A DNA stretch of 64,000 nucleotides from Bacteroidota bacterium. Lineage in GTDB: Bacteria; Bacteroidota; Bacteroidia; Chitinophagales; Chitinophagaceae. The stretch is taken from NCBI GenBank assembly GCA_023437225.1, contig JAEZGS010000001.1, positions 321,262 through 385,261 on the forward strand, written 5' to 3'. A program made the position numbers and the translations under genes. The notes under the pieces are model-generated. The model saw nothing but the letters and a program-made list of their open reading frames with translations, did no database searches and had not been told where the DNA came from. Positions 1 through 7,858 of the stretch are shown here, piece after piece (within the stretch, counting starts at the first letter, position 1; each line of letters starts with the position of its first letter).

Positions 1-1
1 T

Positions 2-61
2 GTGAACACCAGTGAAGTCAGTAGCGAAGATGATCATGAAGGCGAACAATCGAGGCTTTGA
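2..61 (+). CDS. Possible C-terminal end of an upstream gene (partial)
   Basis: Frame 2 is open from the window edge to a TGA at 59-61 and gives a short acidic, Ser/Glu-rich tail ending in EGEQSRL. The other two forward frames hit stops within the first 20 bases. This could be the last 19 residues of a protein that begins outside the window, or chance. No domain can be read from it. Confidence 0.25.
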   Translation: MNTSEVSSEDDHEGEQSRL

Positions 62-88
62 TTCACTGCTGAATGAGGATTAAGTTTT
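57..88 (+). promoter_or_regulatory. Bacteroidota-type promoter candidate for the carboxylesterase
   Basis: TTTG at 57-60 and TAAGTTTT at 81-88 are separated by 20 bases. This fits the known Bacteroidota sigma-ABfr pattern (-33 TTTG, about 20 bases, -7 TAnnTTTG) with one mismatch, the final G. It would give a leader of about 45-50 bases before the ATG at 143. Confidence 0.4.
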
Positions 89-142
89 ATATTGTCAGGT
101 TAGAGAACAGTGTGTCTTAAACAATACTAATTGAAATAAATC

Positions 143-1756
143 ATGAAATTCTTGCTTGCCAGTCTTTTTGCAATCGTTGTTGCAGGTCCCGCATGTTCAC
201 AATCGCAGCAAAAGCTTTCTTCCATGAAACAGGTTAAGGTAAAGAACGGAACATTGGAAGGTGTGGTTGAATCAAGCGGTATTGTGTCATTCAAAGGTGT
301 TCCATTCGCTGCTCCACCAGTGGGCAAATTTCGGTGGAGAGAACCTCAGCCGGTTCAGGATTGGAAAGGCATAAAACGAGCGGATCAATTTGGCCCGCGT
401 GCAATGCAGACGCAGGTATTTGGAGACATGGGCTTTCGGTCCAATGGCATGAGTGAAGATTGTCTTTATCTAAATGTGTGGACTCCCGCAAAAAGCTCAA
501 AAGATAAATTGCCGGTATTGGTTTATTTCTATGGTGGAGGCTTTGTTGCAGGGGACGGTTCTGAAGGAAGATATGATGGCGAGAGCATGGCGAAAAAGGG
601 AATCGTTGCCTTGACTGTAAACTACCGGTTAGGCGTTTTTGGTTTTTTTGCCCATCCTGAGTTAAGTACCGAATCACCTCATAAAGCCTCAGGCAACTAT
701 GGACTACTGGACCAGGCTGCGGCGTTGAAGTGGGTGAGAGAAAATATTGCGGCATTTGGCGGGGATCCACAAAGGGTTACTATCGCGGGGGAATCTGCGG
801 GTTCTATCTCCGTCAGCGCACAAATGGCTTCGCCACTTTCAAAAGACCTCATTGCAGGTGCTATCGGCGAAAGTGGGTCACTGTTAGGCGCACTGTCGGC
901 GGTTCCAAAAACAAATGCCGAACAGACCGGAGTGCAGTTTGCAAAAGCTATAAAAGCAAATTCGCTGTCCGACCTGCGTGCCATCGATGCCGATACCTTG
1001 TTGCAGGCTGCTGCGAAGTTCAATCCGTTCAGGTTTTCGATGAACGTGGACGGTTACTTCTTTCCCAAAAGCCCATATGAAATTTATGAAGCAGGCGAGC
1101 AGGCGAAAGTGCCATTGCTCGTTGGCTGGAACAATGAAGAAATGAATTACAGGGTTGTGATGGGCAATGATTCGCTTACTGTAACGAACTTCGAAAAGGC
1201 AGTGAGGAAACTATATGGCTCGAAGGCTGATGACTATCTTAAAGTGTATGCACCCGCTTCAGATGCAGAAGTAGAGAGTGTTGCAACGGATCTTGCAGGT
1301 GATCGTTTTATTTCCTACAGCACCTGGAAATGGGCCGATCTACATTGGCGCACTGCGTCGCAGCCCGTGTATCGATACTTATACGAACGTCCAAGGCCCG
1401 CTATGTCAGAGGAGATGGGAGATGCGAGTGCAGGATTAGCAGGCGGTGTGCAACGTGGGCAACCCAAAATGCCGCCATCGAAAGGTGCCGTGCATTCTGC
1501 GGAGATCGAATATGCAATGGGCAATCTGCATTTGAACAAAGTTTTTGCCTGGACAGAAGAAGATCATAAAGTGTCTCGCATTATGCAGCAATACTTCGCA
1601 AACTTTATCAGAACGGGCAATCCCAATGGTGAAGGATTGCCAAAATGGCCTGCGATCCAGAATGATACAAAGGTTCCTGTGATGCACATCGATGTAAACA
1701 CACGAGTAGAGCAGGAGAAGTTCCGCGAGCGCTATCTACTTATGGATAAACGTTGA
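143..1756 (+). CDS. Exported type B carboxylesterase
   Basis: An alpha/beta-hydrolase of the COesterase family, expected to cleave carboxylic esters; the natural substrate cannot be told from sequence. Residues 1 to about 20 form a signal peptide ending near ACSQ; the Cys does not sit in a good lipobox. The nucleophile is Ser218 in GESAGS. The oxyanion-hole segment reads FYGGGF, with Tyr where most relatives have His. The catalytic His is probably His451 in GAVHSAEIEYAMG. The length of 537 residues is normal for the family. It is followed after 32 bases by a sensor kinase with no obvious functional link. The start was chosen because it is the first ATG followed by a secretory leader. Confidence 0.9.
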   Translation: MKFLLASLFAIVVAGPACSQSQQKLSSMKQVKVKNGTLEGVVESSGIVSFKGVPFAAPPVGKFRWREPQPVQDWKGIKRADQFGPRAMQTQVFGDMGFRSNGMSEDCLYLNVWTPAKSSKDKLPVLVYFYGGGFVAGDGSEGRYDGESMAKKGIVALTVNYRLGVFGFFAHPELSTESPHKASGNYGLLDQAAALKWVRENIAAFGGDPQRVTIAGESAGSISVSAQMASPLSKDLIAGAIGESGSLLGALSAVPKTNAEQTGVQFAKAIKANSLSDLRAIDADTLLQAAAKFNPFRFSMNVDGYFFPKSPYEIYEAGEQAKVPLLVGWNNEEMNYRVVMGNDSLTVTNFEKAVRKLYGSKADDYLKVYAPASDAEVESVATDLAGDRFISYSTWKWADLHWRTASQPVYRYLYERPRPAMSEEMGDASAGLAGGVQRGQPKMPPSKGAVHSAEIEYAMGNLHLNKVFAWTEEDHKVSRIMQQYFANFIRTGNPNGEGLPKWPAIQNDTKVPVMHIDVNTRVEQEKFRERYLLMDKR

Positions 1757-1788
1757 TTGCCTATATTCGTGGTTAGGTTTAACCAACA

Positions 1789-3669
1789 ATGACCATCAAC
1801 GATCTCACGTGGCTCAACAATTTTTGTGACGGCATCCTGCTCCTTGATGAGCATGGAAATATTTATGCCTGTAATGCTGCTGCAGAGAATTTGCTGCAAT
1901 TCGATTGTGGGGAGCTGCATGGTAAAAACATCTCCATAATTTATGAACATGCAGAAGACGATATCAGGGTTGCTTATGAATTGCAAACAGTGTTGAAGGA
2001 GGGTCGGTTTACTTCAACAGGTTGGCGATTTAAAAAAGACAGATCGAAATTCTGGTGTGAAACTGCTTATTCACCTGCACAATCTATCAACGAGCTTCGA
2101 GGATTCAGCTGCATTTTGCGCGATCGTACCAAAGAAAAAGATACACTACAGGATTTAGAATGGAGAGAGGAGCGTTACCGACTGATGGTACAGGAAGTTA
2201 CTGAATACGCAAACTTCATGATCGATGAGAATGGATTTATCCTGACATGGAATGAAGGAGCAAAAAAAATCAAAGGTTACCTGGAGAGTGAAATAATTGG
2301 AAAGCATATTTCAATTTTTTATACGGAAGAAGATCGGAAATCGAATAAGGCAGAACGTGAGTTATCTACTGCAATCAGAACGGGCAAGTACGAAGAAGAA
2401 GACTGGCGCGTTCGAAAGGATGGCACTATATTCTGGGCAAACGTAGTCCTTACCGCTCTCTTCAATGAACAAAATAAACTTATTGGGCTTTCTAAAGTTA
2501 CCCGTGATCTGACCGACAAAAAACATGCGGAGGAAGCATTGCGCAGCAGTGAAAGCCGTTACCGGTCGCTTGTTGAGCAGGTCAGGGATTACGGAATATT
2601 CCTTATGGACGACCGTGGAAGGATCATCAGCTGGAATGATGGTGCGCGGCGAATAAAGGGTTATACAGCTGAGGAGATCATTGGCAAATACTTTACGATA
2701 TTTTATCCCGAGGAAGAAATCCTCAATGGTAAACCCGCTCACGAGCTGAAAGTGGCAAGGACCACTGGTCAGTATGAAGAGGAAGGCTGGCGATTGCGGA
2801 AAGATGGTTCAAGGTTTTGGGCAAACATAGTGATCACTGCAGTGCACGATGAGCTTGGTCATCTTGTAGGTTTCTCAAAGGTGACACGTGACCTCACTGA
2901 AAGAAAACAGGCGGAGAAAGCTCTGCGCGACAGCTCTCAAAAGTATCGTGAGATCGCCGAACAATTGAAGGCGTCAAACATCGAGTTAGAAGCGGCGAAC
3001 AAGGAATTGGAACAATTCACTTACATCGTATCGCATGATCTGCAGGAGCCGATACGTTCGATCAAAAGCTTTTTGAAGCTTATTGAAAAGAAGGTTAGTA
3101 CTGCAGATATGCACGCAATAAACACCTACCTTTCAAAAGCGTTCAATACCGCGGACAGGATGAAGGAACTTATTCTTAACCTGTTGACGTATTCACAACT
3201 AAGTAAGGTTGAGATTACAAAAACTGAGATCCCTGTAAAAAAGCTGTTTGCCGATCTTAGTGAGAATCTTAAATCGCTTATCAGGGAATCGCGCGCAGAG
3301 ATCAGCATCGATAACCGGGTAGAAAAGGTTATTGGCGATCCGGTGCAATTAGGGCAGCTGTTACAAAACCTGGTTTCGAATGCAATAAAGTTTACCGACA
3401 AGCAAAATCCCCGTGTAGCAATTTCGGTAAGGCAACTGGAAAATTGCGTCAGGTTTTCGATTACTGACAATGGAATAGGTATAGCACAGGAAGACGTTGA
3501 AAAGGTATTCGAAATATTCCGGAGATTGCACACAGAAAAAGACTATCCTGGAACGGGGATAGGTCTTGCAATTTGTAAGAAGATAGTTGACAGGCATCAT
3601 GGTCGCATCTGGCTTGAATCTGCAGAAGGTGTAGGTACCACATTCTATTTCACATTGAACGAATATTGA
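1789..3669 (+). CDS. Triple-PAS sensor histidine kinase
   Basis: A 626-residue kinase without a membrane segment, so probably cytoplasmic. Three PAS domains lie at about 5-115, 127-245 and 255-370. The second and third are clearly an internal duplication: both carry RRIKGY/KKIKGY-type segments, an IIGK motif, FWAN and a K-V-T-R-D-L-T exit. A short coiled coil leads to the DHp helix with His416 in VSHDLQEP, the phytochrome/bacteriophytochrome-like version of the H box. The ATPase domain shows NLVSNAIKF, SITDNGIGI and GTGIGLAICKK. A stand-alone receiver follows after 13 bases and is the likely phosphotransfer partner. The signal sensed by the PAS domains is unknown. Confidence 0.93.
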   Translation: MTINDLTWLNNFCDGILLLDEHGNIYACNAAAENLLQFDCGELHGKNISIIYEHAEDDIRVAYELQTVLKEGRFTSTGWRFKKDRSKFWCETAYSPAQSINELRGFSCILRDRTKEKDTLQDLEWREERYRLMVQEVTEYANFMIDENGFILTWNEGAKKIKGYLESEIIGKHISIFYTEEDRKSNKAERELSTAIRTGKYEEEDWRVRKDGTIFWANVVLTALFNEQNKLIGLSKVTRDLTDKKHAEEALRSSESRYRSLVEQVRDYGIFLMDDRGRIISWNDGARRIKGYTAEEIIGKYFTIFYPEEEILNGKPAHELKVARTTGQYEEEGWRLRKDGSRFWANIVITAVHDELGHLVGFSKVTRDLTERKQAEKALRDSSQKYREIAEQLKASNIELEAANKELEQFTYIVSHDLQEPIRSIKSFLKLIEKKVSTADMHAINTYLSKAFNTADRMKELILNLLTYSQLSKVEITKTEIPVKKLFADLSENLKSLIRESRAEISIDNRVEKVIGDPVQLGQLLQNLVSNAIKFTDKQNPRVAISVRQLENCVRFSITDNGIGIAQEDVEKVFEIFRRLHTEKDYPGTGIGLAICKKIVDRHHGRIWLESAEGVGTTFYFTLNEY

Positions 3670-3682
3670 ATAAAAGTCATCA

Positions 3683-4096
3683 ATGAAAAAGTTGAAGGTA
3701 GTTATCGTTGAAAATGATGAGGATGAGCAACTATTTATGCGTGAGGGCTTTGAAGAAAGCGGACATTTTGAGGTTGTTGCACAGCTTCGTAACGGTGACC
3801 TGTTGATCCGCTGGCTGGAGACAAACGAAAGTAGTTTGCCAGACATTATTCTCACAGACCTCAATATGCCCGGGAAGAATGGGTATGAGATATTGAATTA
3901 TGTGAAAGGATCAGAAACTTTCAGACACATACCGGTGATCATCACATCTACATCGTCTACTGCCTCTATTATTGAAAAATGTCTTGAGGCAGGTGCAGAT
4001 AAATACCTGGTTAAGCCTGATACTTTTATTGAATATCGGCCTTATGCTGAAAAGCTGTTTGACATTCTTAGGGAAAGCAACATGATTAAGGAATAG
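3683..4096 (+). CDS. Single-domain response regulator (Rcp1-like)
   Basis: A 137-residue protein made only of a receiver domain, with no output domain. The acidic pocket is ENDEDE near residues 10-15, the phospho-acceptor is Asp59 in LTDLNMPGKNG, and the conserved Lys lies in KYLVKPD. It follows the PAS kinase by 13 bases and is surely co-transcribed. Rcp1-type regulators typically pair with kinases carrying the HDLQEP H box, as here. Its downstream partner is not visible; it may act by protein-protein contact. Confidence 0.93.
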   Translation: MKKLKVVIVENDEDEQLFMREGFEESGHFEVVAQLRNGDLLIRWLETNESSLPDIILTDLNMPGKNGYEILNYVKGSETFRHIPVIITSTSSTASIIEKCLEAGADKYLVKPDTFIEYRPYAEKLFDILRESNMIKE

Positions 4097-4097
4097 C

Positions 4098-4125
4098 AAA
4101 AAGCGCCCCGTTTGGAGCGCTTTCC
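4098..4125. terminator. Bidirectional terminator hairpin
   Basis: AAAGCGC at 4100-4106 pairs with GCGCTTT at 4117-4123, with an inner CC/GG pairing around a GTTT loop. It lies between two convergent genes. On the minus strand the stem is followed by five T residues, so it probably serves the BON-domain gene best; on the plus strand the T run is only three. Confidence 0.65.
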
Positions 4126-4145
4126 AGTATTCAGCATCCGGCATT

Positions 4146-5144
4146 TTATGGTATTCGTTCTGGGCGCTGACTCACCCTGATTCGATTTTCAACGTTTTGA
4201 ACACCTGAGATCGACTCAACGATGTCTTCCGCACGACGTTTCTGCTCACGTGTTTCAACAGTACCTGTAAGAACTACGTCGTTTCCTTCAATTTGCACCT
4301 GGACATTTGTTGCGTCGAGCATATCGTCGTCACTTAGCCTATCGCAGACATCCTCCCGTATCCTGTCTTCCGAGCGGCGATAATCTTTGGGCCCCTTTCC
4401 TTTGAAGCCTCCACCCATGAACGTTCTGCGATCATTTGAATATTGATCTCCACTATTCATGCGGTCTATTCTTCTTCTGCGCTCTGCATCATCATCACCA
4501 AACCATGAGGAAACCTCGTCCTTGGTTCTTTCCCACCAGTCGCGGTTACCATCGTTTGCATTATCATTAAAATTCATGCGGTTTTCCCAACCCAATTTAC
4601 CGCGGTAATTATTGCCGTAATTGTGTCCTGAATTGGATCTCATATCGCTGTTACGGTCCCAGCCCTCACGGTTGGATGTGTTGCCCCAGGATCCATGGGT
4701 ATTACCCCAATCGCTTGCACGATGTCCGTAGTGTCCGCCTGTAGATGCACCCATGCCGTAGCTCATTCCTGAGCCCATACCCGCACCATAGTTACTTCCC
4801 CAGTCACTGTTCATATTTCGCCTGTTCCAATCGTCGTGGTTTGACTGGTAGCCGGAAGATCCGCGGTGTCGGTCCCAATCATTATCCCGATTCCATTGGT
4901 TTCCACCGGTATTTTGCCACCTGTTCTGGTCCATATTTCCCCGGTTGCCGTAATTTCCCTGGTTCCAACTGCTACCCTGGTTGTTGCCATAATCGCTGTT
5001 GTTTGAACCATATCCCGTGTTTCCAAAACTACCATCGTTCTCCCGGTTTCGGTCCCGATCATTATCCCATCGCTGATCCTGGTCGTTCGACCGGTTCATG
5101 TCCTGGTGAGATTGGTTTTGCCAGTTTCGATTATTTTCTGCCAT
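4146..5144 (-). CDS. Low-complexity BON-domain protein
   Basis: A 332-residue protein in two parts. The first two thirds are almost entirely Asn, Gly, Arg, Trp, Asp, Ser and Tyr, with no signal peptide, and must be disordered. A conserved bridge follows, SSWFGDDDAERRRRID, and then a C-terminal BON domain at about 255-325 (IREDVCDRLSDDD, VVLTGTVETREQKRRAE, VQNVENRIRV). BON domains bind membranes or other partners and are common in stress-induced proteins. The start is taken at the ATG beginning MAENNRNW (5144). An in-frame GTG at 5240 would add 32 residues that do not fit the composition. Similar SWFGDDDAE-BON proteins occur in other Bacteroidota (from memory). Function unknown, probably envelope or desiccation stress. 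Confidence 0.85.
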   Translation of the reverse strand: MAENNRNWQNQSHQDMNRSNDQDQRWDNDRDRNRENDGSFGNTGYGSNNSDYGNNQGSSWNQGNYGNRGNMDQNRWQNTGGNQWNRDNDWDRHRGSSGYQSNHDDWNRRNMNSDWGSNYGAGMGSGMSYGMGASTGGHYGHRASDWGNTHGSWGNTSNREGWDRNSDMRSNSGHNYGNNYRGKLGWENRMNFNDNANDGNRDWWERTKDEVSSWFGDDDAERRRRIDRMNSGDQYSNDRRTFMGGGFKGKGPKDYRRSEDRIREDVCDRLSDDDMLDATNVQVQIEGNDVVLTGTVETREQKRRAEDIVESISGVQNVENRIRVSQRPERIP

Positions 5145-5285
5145 AAAAAAACATTTTATGTTAACAACTGTTTGTATGCGTATTTGCAAAAAAACCGTGC
5201 CTTTATTGGCATGAATGTTCAGAAATAGTTTGTCAAGCACAATGGAACCAATAAATTAATTTGCATCCACAACCAATCAATAATC

Positions 5286-6002
5286 ATGGAAAACTTAGCG
5301 GGAAAAAAAGCACTGGTGACGGGTGCAGGAAAGGGTATAGGCAGGGCGATTGCGATTGCGCTTGCAAAGGAAGGTGTAGATGTTGCGATAATGGGAAGAA
5401 CTGCAGCCACGCTGGATGCGGTTGCTGATGAAATACAGGCACTTGGCGTTAAGTGTGAGGTGGCAATTTCAGATGTAAGCAATCGTGAAGAAGTTGATCT
5501 TGCAGTTGCGGCAATTCAATCATCATTAGGGCCGATTGATATACTTGTCAATAATGCGGGTATTGCAACCTTTGGAAAATTTCTTGAAATCGCACCACGC
5601 GTTTGGGAGGAAATGATGCGTGTAAATGTATTCGGTGTGTATAATGTTACACGAGCGGTACTTCCACAAATGATCGATCGAAAGACCGGTGATATCATCA
5701 ACATTTCTTCAACGGCAGGAAAATCCGGCAGCGCTGTTACTAGCGCATATAGTGCGTCGAAGTTTGCTGTATTTGGGCTCAGTGAAAGCCTGATGCAGGA
5801 AGTTCGCCGGCATAATATAAGGGTGACTGCGATGGCACCTAGTACCGTAGTAACAGAACTCGCGCACAGTGCCAATCTCATTACTGGTGACCCCGAACGT
5901 GTAATGCACCCGGAAGATTTTGCGGAATTGATCATTGCGCAACTGAAGTTAAACAGGCGAGTGTTCGTGAAAGAAGCGAGCGTTTTTTCAACGAATCCAT
6001 AA
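5286..6002 (+). CDS. Short-chain dehydrogenase/reductase, FabG-like
   Basis: A 238-residue classical SDR using NAD(P)H. The Rossmann motif TGAGKGIG is at 12-19, the NNAG motif at 89-92, and the catalytic set is Ser141/Ser142, Tyr155 and Lys159 (YSASK). Its closest named relatives by motif are 3-oxoacyl-[acyl carrier protein] reductases, but many such SDRs reduce other ketones, so the substrate is left open. It is the first gene of a three-gene run with a YihY-type membrane protein (50 bases on) and a second SDR. The C terminus is shorter than in FabG proper. Confidence 0.9.
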   Translation: MENLAGKKALVTGAGKGIGRAIAIALAKEGVDVAIMGRTAATLDAVADEIQALGVKCEVAISDVSNREEVDLAVAAIQSSLGPIDILVNNAGIATFGKFLEIAPRVWEEMMRVNVFGVYNVTRAVLPQMIDRKTGDIINISSTAGKSGSAVTSAYSASKFAVFGLSESLMQEVRRHNIRVTAMAPSTVVTELAHSANLITGDPERVMHPEDFAELIIAQLKLNRRVFVKEASVFSTNP

Positions 6003-6052
6003 TTTTTCGAGTGATGGTATAATTGTTATAAGCCTAGTCAAAGCTTCTCACA

Positions 6053-7036
6053 ATGGAAAAACTTTCAATAAGAGGTCTTTGGCAGGTGCTGAAAAATGCA
6101 GGCGGGAGCTTTGTTAAAGACAAGGTGCCCAAACTGAGTGCGTCATTATCGTATTATACCATCTTTTCCCTCGGACCAATGTTGGTTGTCATCATTTACC
6201 TTACCGGAGTGTTTCTTGGCCAACAAGCTTCCGAAGGCACGGTGTATGAGCAAACACGTCAGCTTGTGGGCGATAGTGCTGCACTGCAGATCCAGGACAT
6301 CATCAAAAATGCTTCCATCGGGGACGGTGGTACCATTGCTGCAATTATTGGATTCATCACTTTATTCATTGGTGCTACTACCGTATTTGGAGAAATACAG
6401 GATTCTATCAACACCATCTGGCGACTTCGCTCAAAGCCAAATGTGGGCATACGAAAAATGTTATTGAACCGGCTCTGGTCATTTTCGCTGGTGATAGGGA
6501 TAGGCTTTTTGTTGCTGGTATCCCTTTTCATCAATACGATCGTGGAAGCGATGATGAAGAAATTGCAGGACGTTTTTCCCGGTGGTAATGTGATGCTCGT
6601 TTACATTGCAAACCTGGTAGTAACATTCATTGTCATCACTGCTTTATTTTCTGTCATCTTTAAGATACTTCCGGATGCGATAATTAAATGGAAAGAAGTA
6701 ATGCCGGGTGCTATGTTCACTGCGCTTCTTTTTATGATCGGAAAATTTGGAATCACTTTTTACATCAATAAAAGCGATGTAGGATCTGCCTATGGTGCTG
6801 CAGGTTCTCTGGCCGTACTCTTCGTATGGGTTTATTATTCCGCCATGATCCTCTACTTCGGCGCTGAATTCACGAAGGCCTATATAATGAAATTTGGTTC
6901 CACGATTCACCCGAATTCCTACGCGGTAGTGGTGCGAACAGTTACCGTAGAAGATGATGTGAAGACGGTGCAGGAAAGCTGCGAGCTGGAAGAAAAGGAA
7001 GCCTTATCAACAACAAAAAAATCAATCAAAAAATGA
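6053..7036 (+). CDS. YihY/BrkB-family inner-membrane protein
   Basis: A 327-residue integral membrane protein with six predicted helices, at about 31-52, 93-113, 143-162, 178-203, 215-237 and 250-273. Family hallmarks are the early LSASLSYYTIFSLGP segment and the late SAYGAAGSLAVLFVWVYYS segment. It was once called ribonuclease BN by mistake; it is not a nuclease and its real role is unknown. The charged C-terminal tail of about 45 residues is cytoplasmic. The stop codon overlaps the start of the next SDR by four bases (ATGA), which indicates translational coupling. Confidence 0.92.
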   Translation: MEKLSIRGLWQVLKNAGGSFVKDKVPKLSASLSYYTIFSLGPMLVVIIYLTGVFLGQQASEGTVYEQTRQLVGDSAALQIQDIIKNASIGDGGTIAAIIGFITLFIGATTVFGEIQDSINTIWRLRSKPNVGIRKMLLNRLWSFSLVIGIGFLLLVSLFINTIVEAMMKKLQDVFPGGNVMLVYIANLVVTFIVITALFSVIFKILPDAIIKWKEVMPGAMFTALLFMIGKFGITFYINKSDVGSAYGAAGSLAVLFVWVYYSAMILYFGAEFTKAYIMKFGSTIHPNSYAVVVRTVTVEDDVKTVQESCELEEKEALSTTKKSIKK

Positions 7037-7839
7037 GCACACAAAACAACAGGTACGCGCTTATAACAGGTGGAACGCAGGGCATTGGGTATGAACTTGC
7101 GAAACTGTTTGCAAAGGACGGGTACAACCTGATTCTTGTTGCGAGAACTTCAGAAGACCTGGAAATGCGACAGCGGGAATTATCACAACAGTTCGGCATT
7201 GAAGTGATACCGATCTCAAAGGATCTGTTTCTGCCGAACGCGCCGTTCGAGTTGTATGACGAAGTGAAGTCAAGGGGACTAACTGTGAATGTACTCGTCA
7301 ATGATGCTGGCCAGGGACAGTACGGCCTTTTTGTGGAATCTGATATACATCGTTTATTAGACATAATTCAGCTGAATGTAAATGCACTAACAGTACTTAC
7401 ACATTTATACCTCAAAGAAATGGTAGCACGAAACGAGGGAAAGATTTTGCAACTCGCTTCTATTGCTTCTGAATTGCCGGGCCCATGGCAGGCTGTATAC
7501 CATGCAACAAAAGCTTATGTATTGCATTTAACTGAGGGCATCATTCGTGAATTGAAGGATTCTGAAGTAACAATGACAGCGCTGCAACCAGGTGCAACCG
7601 ATACCGACTTCTTCAATAAAGCAGATATGCTTGAGTCGAAGATTTTAGACTCAAAACTTTCTGATCCGGTAAAAGTTGCGAAGGACGGTTATGACGCTTT
7701 GATGAAGGGCGATGATAAGATCGTGTCAGGAATGAAAAATAAGGCAATGGTAGCAGGCAGTAATGTTATGCCGGACACGATGGTTGCTGCAACAATGGAT
7801 AAGATGCAACAACCACGTGATGAAGGCGAAAACAAATAA
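7033..7839 (+). CDS. Short-chain dehydrogenase/reductase (DltE-like)
   Basis: A 268-residue SDR of the YqjQ/DltE type. It has TGGTQGIG at 12-19, Ser143, Tyr156 and Lys160 (YHATK). The usual NNAG reads NDAG at 90-93, an Asn-to-Asp change also found in some relatives. It overlaps the YihY-type gene by four bases. The C-terminal 45 residues (KVAKDGYDALMKGDDKIVSG) are typical of this subgroup. The substrate is unknown. It ends 20 bases from the convergent alpha-2-macroglobulin gene with no clear terminator in between. Confidence 0.9.
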   Translation: MSTQNNRYALITGGTQGIGYELAKLFAKDGYNLILVARTSEDLEMRQRELSQQFGIEVIPISKDLFLPNAPFELYDEVKSRGLTVNVLVNDAGQGQYGLFVESDIHRLLDIIQLNVNALTVLTHLYLKEMVARNEGKILQLASIASELPGPWQAVYHATKAYVLHLTEGIIRELKDSEVTMTALQPGATDTDFFNKADMLESKILDSKLSDPVKVAKDGYDALMKGDDKIVSGMKNKAMVAGSNVMPDTMVAATMDKMQQPRDEGENK

Positions 7840-7858
7840 CCACTGCGGAACGGTGCCA

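Noticed and set aside
3361..3864. 167-codon minus-strand frame across the kinase/receiver junction
   Set aside because: It is antisense to two well-supported genes and has no domain or signal.
4745..5146. 133-codon open frame on the plus strand opposite the BON-domain gene
   Set aside because: It is antisense to the low-complexity Asn/Gly/Arg coding region, and its Pro/Cys/His-rich translation is what reverse-reading such codons gives. No supporting start context.
5145..5240. GTG-initiated 32-residue extension of the BON-domain protein
   Set aside because: The extension is hydrophobic and unlike the rest of the protein; the ATG at 5144 fits the disordered N terminus better.
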